From Streptomyces fulvoviolaceus (lineage in GTDB: Bacteria; Actinomycetota; Actinomycetes; Streptomycetales; Streptomycetaceae): 64,000 bases of DNA. The notes under the pieces were generated by a model. That model was not told the origin of the DNA and did not search any database. It saw nothing but the letters and a program-made list of their open reading frames with translations. The stretch is taken from the NCBI RefSeq assembly GCF_000718165.1, contig NZ_JOEY01000005.1, positions 1 to 64,000 on the forward strand. The letters run 5' to 3'. Shown one piece after another: positions 62,304-64,000 of the stretch (position 1 is the first letter of the stretch; every line of letters begins with the position of its first letter). The position numbers were made by a program, and so were the translations under genes.

Positions 62304-64000
62304 TCAGCCGCCCAGGATGACCCGCAAGTCGGCCGCGTTCGCCTCGGTGGCCTTCCACAGTTCCTGCTGGCGGCCGTGCACGTCGGCGACCGTCTTGGCG
62401 TGGTCGGCGAGGAGGTCCTTCGAGCGCTCCACCAGGCGGGCGGCGAGGTGGCGGTCGTGGACCGAGACACCCCACTCGGGCCGCTCGATGTCGCGCAGGA
62501 AGTACGCCATCTTCGGGTGCGAGATCAGGCTGATGATGGGCGTGCCGACGCCGAACGGGATCATGCCGGCGTGGCCGCGCATGCCGATCACCAGCTTGGT
62601 GCGGGCGTACAGGTCGCGGATCTCGTCGTTGTCGAAGTCGTACATCGGGATGACGGGCAGCGAGATGCCGTGCACGCGCCGCAGGTCGAAGGCGATCTTC
62701 TCGTCGTCGAGGGAGTGCGCCACGCACTTGACCTCGGCGAGCTCGCCCAAGTCCCGTACCGCCTGAGCCATTTGGGCCAGGAAGTAGTCGTAGTCGTGGC
62801 CGAAGCGCAGGCCCGCGCGGTCGTAGGCGGCGTTGATGAGGATGGTGTCGTCGCGCACGACCGGGTCCTGCCAGCCGGCCACCAGCTGGCGCATGACGGT
62901 GGTGGGGCAGGGCTGGAAGCGCACCTTGTCGTGCAGGCGGGCCGGGAGCATGCCCCGCACCTTCTCGATCGAACCGTGGTTGCGCAGGCCGAAGAAGGCG
63001 GAGCGCTCGACGAGTTGCTGCAGCGAGGAGCGGAAACGTCCCGCCCGGTAGGACTGGCCGTCGAAGGCGTTGAAGCCCACGGCGAAGACCGCGATCGGCA
63101 CGTCGATGCGGTTGAGGAGCTCGTCCGGGACGTTCCACTGCCAGGCGCTGTTGCCGTTGGGCATGGTGTCCGGGATGAACAGGCCGCCGCCGCCGATGAC
63201 CAGGCCGCGCCGGGCGTTGACGCGCTCCAGGGCCGCCTCGTCGAACAGGCGGTGGGCGTGCACGGAGTGCCAGCGGCGGTTGGTGGTGTCCGGGTTGAAG
63301 GCGAGGCGGACGGTCTCCGGGAGGAGCTTGTCGCCCGCGTTGCCCTGCCGGTCCATGTAGAAGGCGACGTGCGCGAGCTGCTCCTCGGCGGCGCCCTGCT
63401 CCTGGGCGGGCAGCCCGGAGGCGCGCTGCGCCCACAGGCGGCTGGAGCGGTGCGTGATGTCGACGGAGAGCCCGGCCGAGGCGTACTTGAGCGCCGCGGT
63501 GTTGTCGCCGTGCACCCAGGCCATCTGGGCGAGGCGGGCGTAGGCGGTGGCGGCCCGGTTGGGGGCGGCGGTGGCCAGCAGCAGCTGCGTCTTGGCCTCG
63601 TCGTAGCGCGAGACGCTCATCAGGGCGTGGCCGAGGACCTCGTGCGGCCAGGCCGCGTCCAGCGGGATGTCCACGCTGCTGAGGACGTCCACGGCGTCCT
63701 GGTAGTCGCCGGTCGAGATGTGCGCGGCGGCGACCTTGCGGGCGGCCTCTACGTCACCGGTGCGCCGGACGTGCGGGGTGCCGTAGTGGACGAGCAGGTC
63801 GTGGTGCAGGCCGCCCGAGCTGGCAAGGTAGGCCGCGTGGAACTCGGCGTCCTCCAGCTCGAACTCGCGCCAGCGGTCCTCGGCCTGCGTGTAGCCGGCC
63901 TCGCCGCCCTGCCAGGGCTTGTGGCGGCCGGTGAAGTGCAGGATCGCGGTGTCCTCGGGGACCGGGAGGTCGCCGGAGAGCCGCCGCTTGACGAAGTTGT
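62304..64000 (-). CDS. Glycosyltransferase-polysaccharide pyruvyl transferase fusion (partial)
   Basis: The frame stays open to the right edge, so the N-terminus is outside the window. Nearest the edge it reads AILHFTGRHKPWQGGE, the C-terminal motif of GT8-type glycosyltransferases. A helical TPR-like section follows (HEVLGHALMSVSRYDEAKTQ). From about 320 residues before the end it is a pyruvyl transferase domain: GNAGDKLLPETVRLAF, RGLVIGGGGLFIPD and VIGMRGHAGMIPFGVGTPII. It would add sugars and pyruvate ketals to the wall polymer. At least 565 residues are encoded here. Confidence 0.82.
   Translation of the reverse strand, partial: NFVKRRLSGDLPVPEDTAILHFTGRHKPWQGGEAGYTQAEDRWREFELEDAEFHAAYLASSGGLHHDLLVHYGTPHVRRTGDVEAARKVAAAHISTGDYQDAVDVLSSVDIPLDAAWPHEVLGHALMSVSRYDEAKTQLLLATAAPNRAATAYARLAQMAWVHGDNTAALKYASAGLSVDITHRSSRLWAQRASGLPAQEQGAAEEQLAHVAFYMDRQGNAGDKLLPETVRLAFNPDTTNRRWHSVHAHRLFDEAALERVNARRGLVIGGGGLFIPDTMPNGNSAWQWNVPDELLNRIDVPIAVFAVGFNAFDGQSYRAGRFRSSLQQLVERSAFFGLRNHGSIEKVRGMLPARLHDKVRFQPCPTTVMRQLVAGWQDPVVRDDTILINAAYDRAGLRFGHDYDYFLAQMAQAVRDLGELAEVKCVAHSLDDEKIAFDLRRVHGISLPVIPMYDFDNDEIRDLYARTKLVIGMRGHAGMIPFGVGTPIISLISHPKMAYFLRDIERPEWGVSVHDRHLAARLVERSKDLLADHAKTVADVHGRQQELWKATEANAADLRVILGG

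Overview
The window looks like a piece of the central chromosome of a Streptomyces species. Base composition is very high in G+C with strongly biased third positions, GTG starts are common, and the gene order matches what I recall of the S. coelicolor SCO493x to SCO487x interval: cya, birA, pccB/pccE, maf, accA2, a DeoR regulator, an LpdA-type flavoprotein, a purine nucleoside phosphorylase, a phosphohexomutase, deoC, two aldehyde dehydrogenases, sigQ/afsQ1/afsQ2, add, deoA, cdd, a nucleoside ABC transporter, and then a sugar-acid cell-wall polymer cluster. That species match is from memory, not from a search. I see no rRNA, tRNA or CRISPR array.

Layout. Positions 1-10.6 kb hold acyl-CoA metabolism: an enoyl-CoA hydratase, a class III nucleotide cyclase, biotin ligase, the acyl-CoA carboxylase beta and epsilon subunits, a GDSL esterase, a 42-residue membrane protein, Maf, and the biotinylated alpha subunit. 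BirA, PccB, PccE and AccA2 together form one biotin-dependent carboxylase system. Positions 10.7-13.6 kb hold a membrane protein, a LuxR-type gene broken by the 3' remnant of a TnpB element, and a DeoR regulator. Positions 13.7-25.9 kb carry LpdA, a gamma-glutamylcyclotransferase-like protein, nucleoside phosphorylase, phosphohexomutase, a PIG-V-like mannosyltransferase, two PH-domain membrane proteins, and a deoC-ALDH-ALDH operon. Positions 26-32.5 kb hold small secreted proteins, a uridine-kinase-like protein, a frameshifted lipoprotein gene, and the sigQ / afsQ1-afsQ2-lipoprotein signalling locus. Positions 32.6-40.1 kb are mixed housekeeping and regulatory genes. Positions 40.3-48.8 kb are a nucleoside uptake and salvage block: two Bmp lipoproteins, an ABC ATPase, two permeases, cytidine deaminase and thymidine phosphorylase. 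From about 51.8 kb to the end is a polysaccharide locus: NeuB-like synthase, a CMP-sugar synthetase fused to a phosphatase, several glycosyltransferases including a polysialyltransferase-family protein, an FkbM methyltransferase, and a glycosyltransferase-pyruvyltransferase fusion running off the right edge. It is consistent with a Kdn/sialic-acid-like teichulosonic acid.

The strongest regulatory signal is a 12-bp palindrome, CTACGCGCGTAG, in front of six separate transcription units (purine nucleoside phosphorylase, deoC, add, the ABC ATPase operon, and both Bmp genes, the last two with one substitution). All six belong to nucleoside uptake or breakdown, and in each the site lies against or just upstream of a plausible -10 box. 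It defines a local nucleoside regulon whose repressor I cannot identify within the window.

Mobile and repeated DNA: a 152-bp MITE with 25-bp inverted ends whose target duplication forms the stop codon of the neighbouring gene; a tnpB gene killed by one in-frame stop; a tnpB 3' end fused in frame into a LuxR gene; two copies of a ~180-bp perfectly snap-back intergenic element; and a dispersed family of short GCGGAGCCGC-centred repeats.
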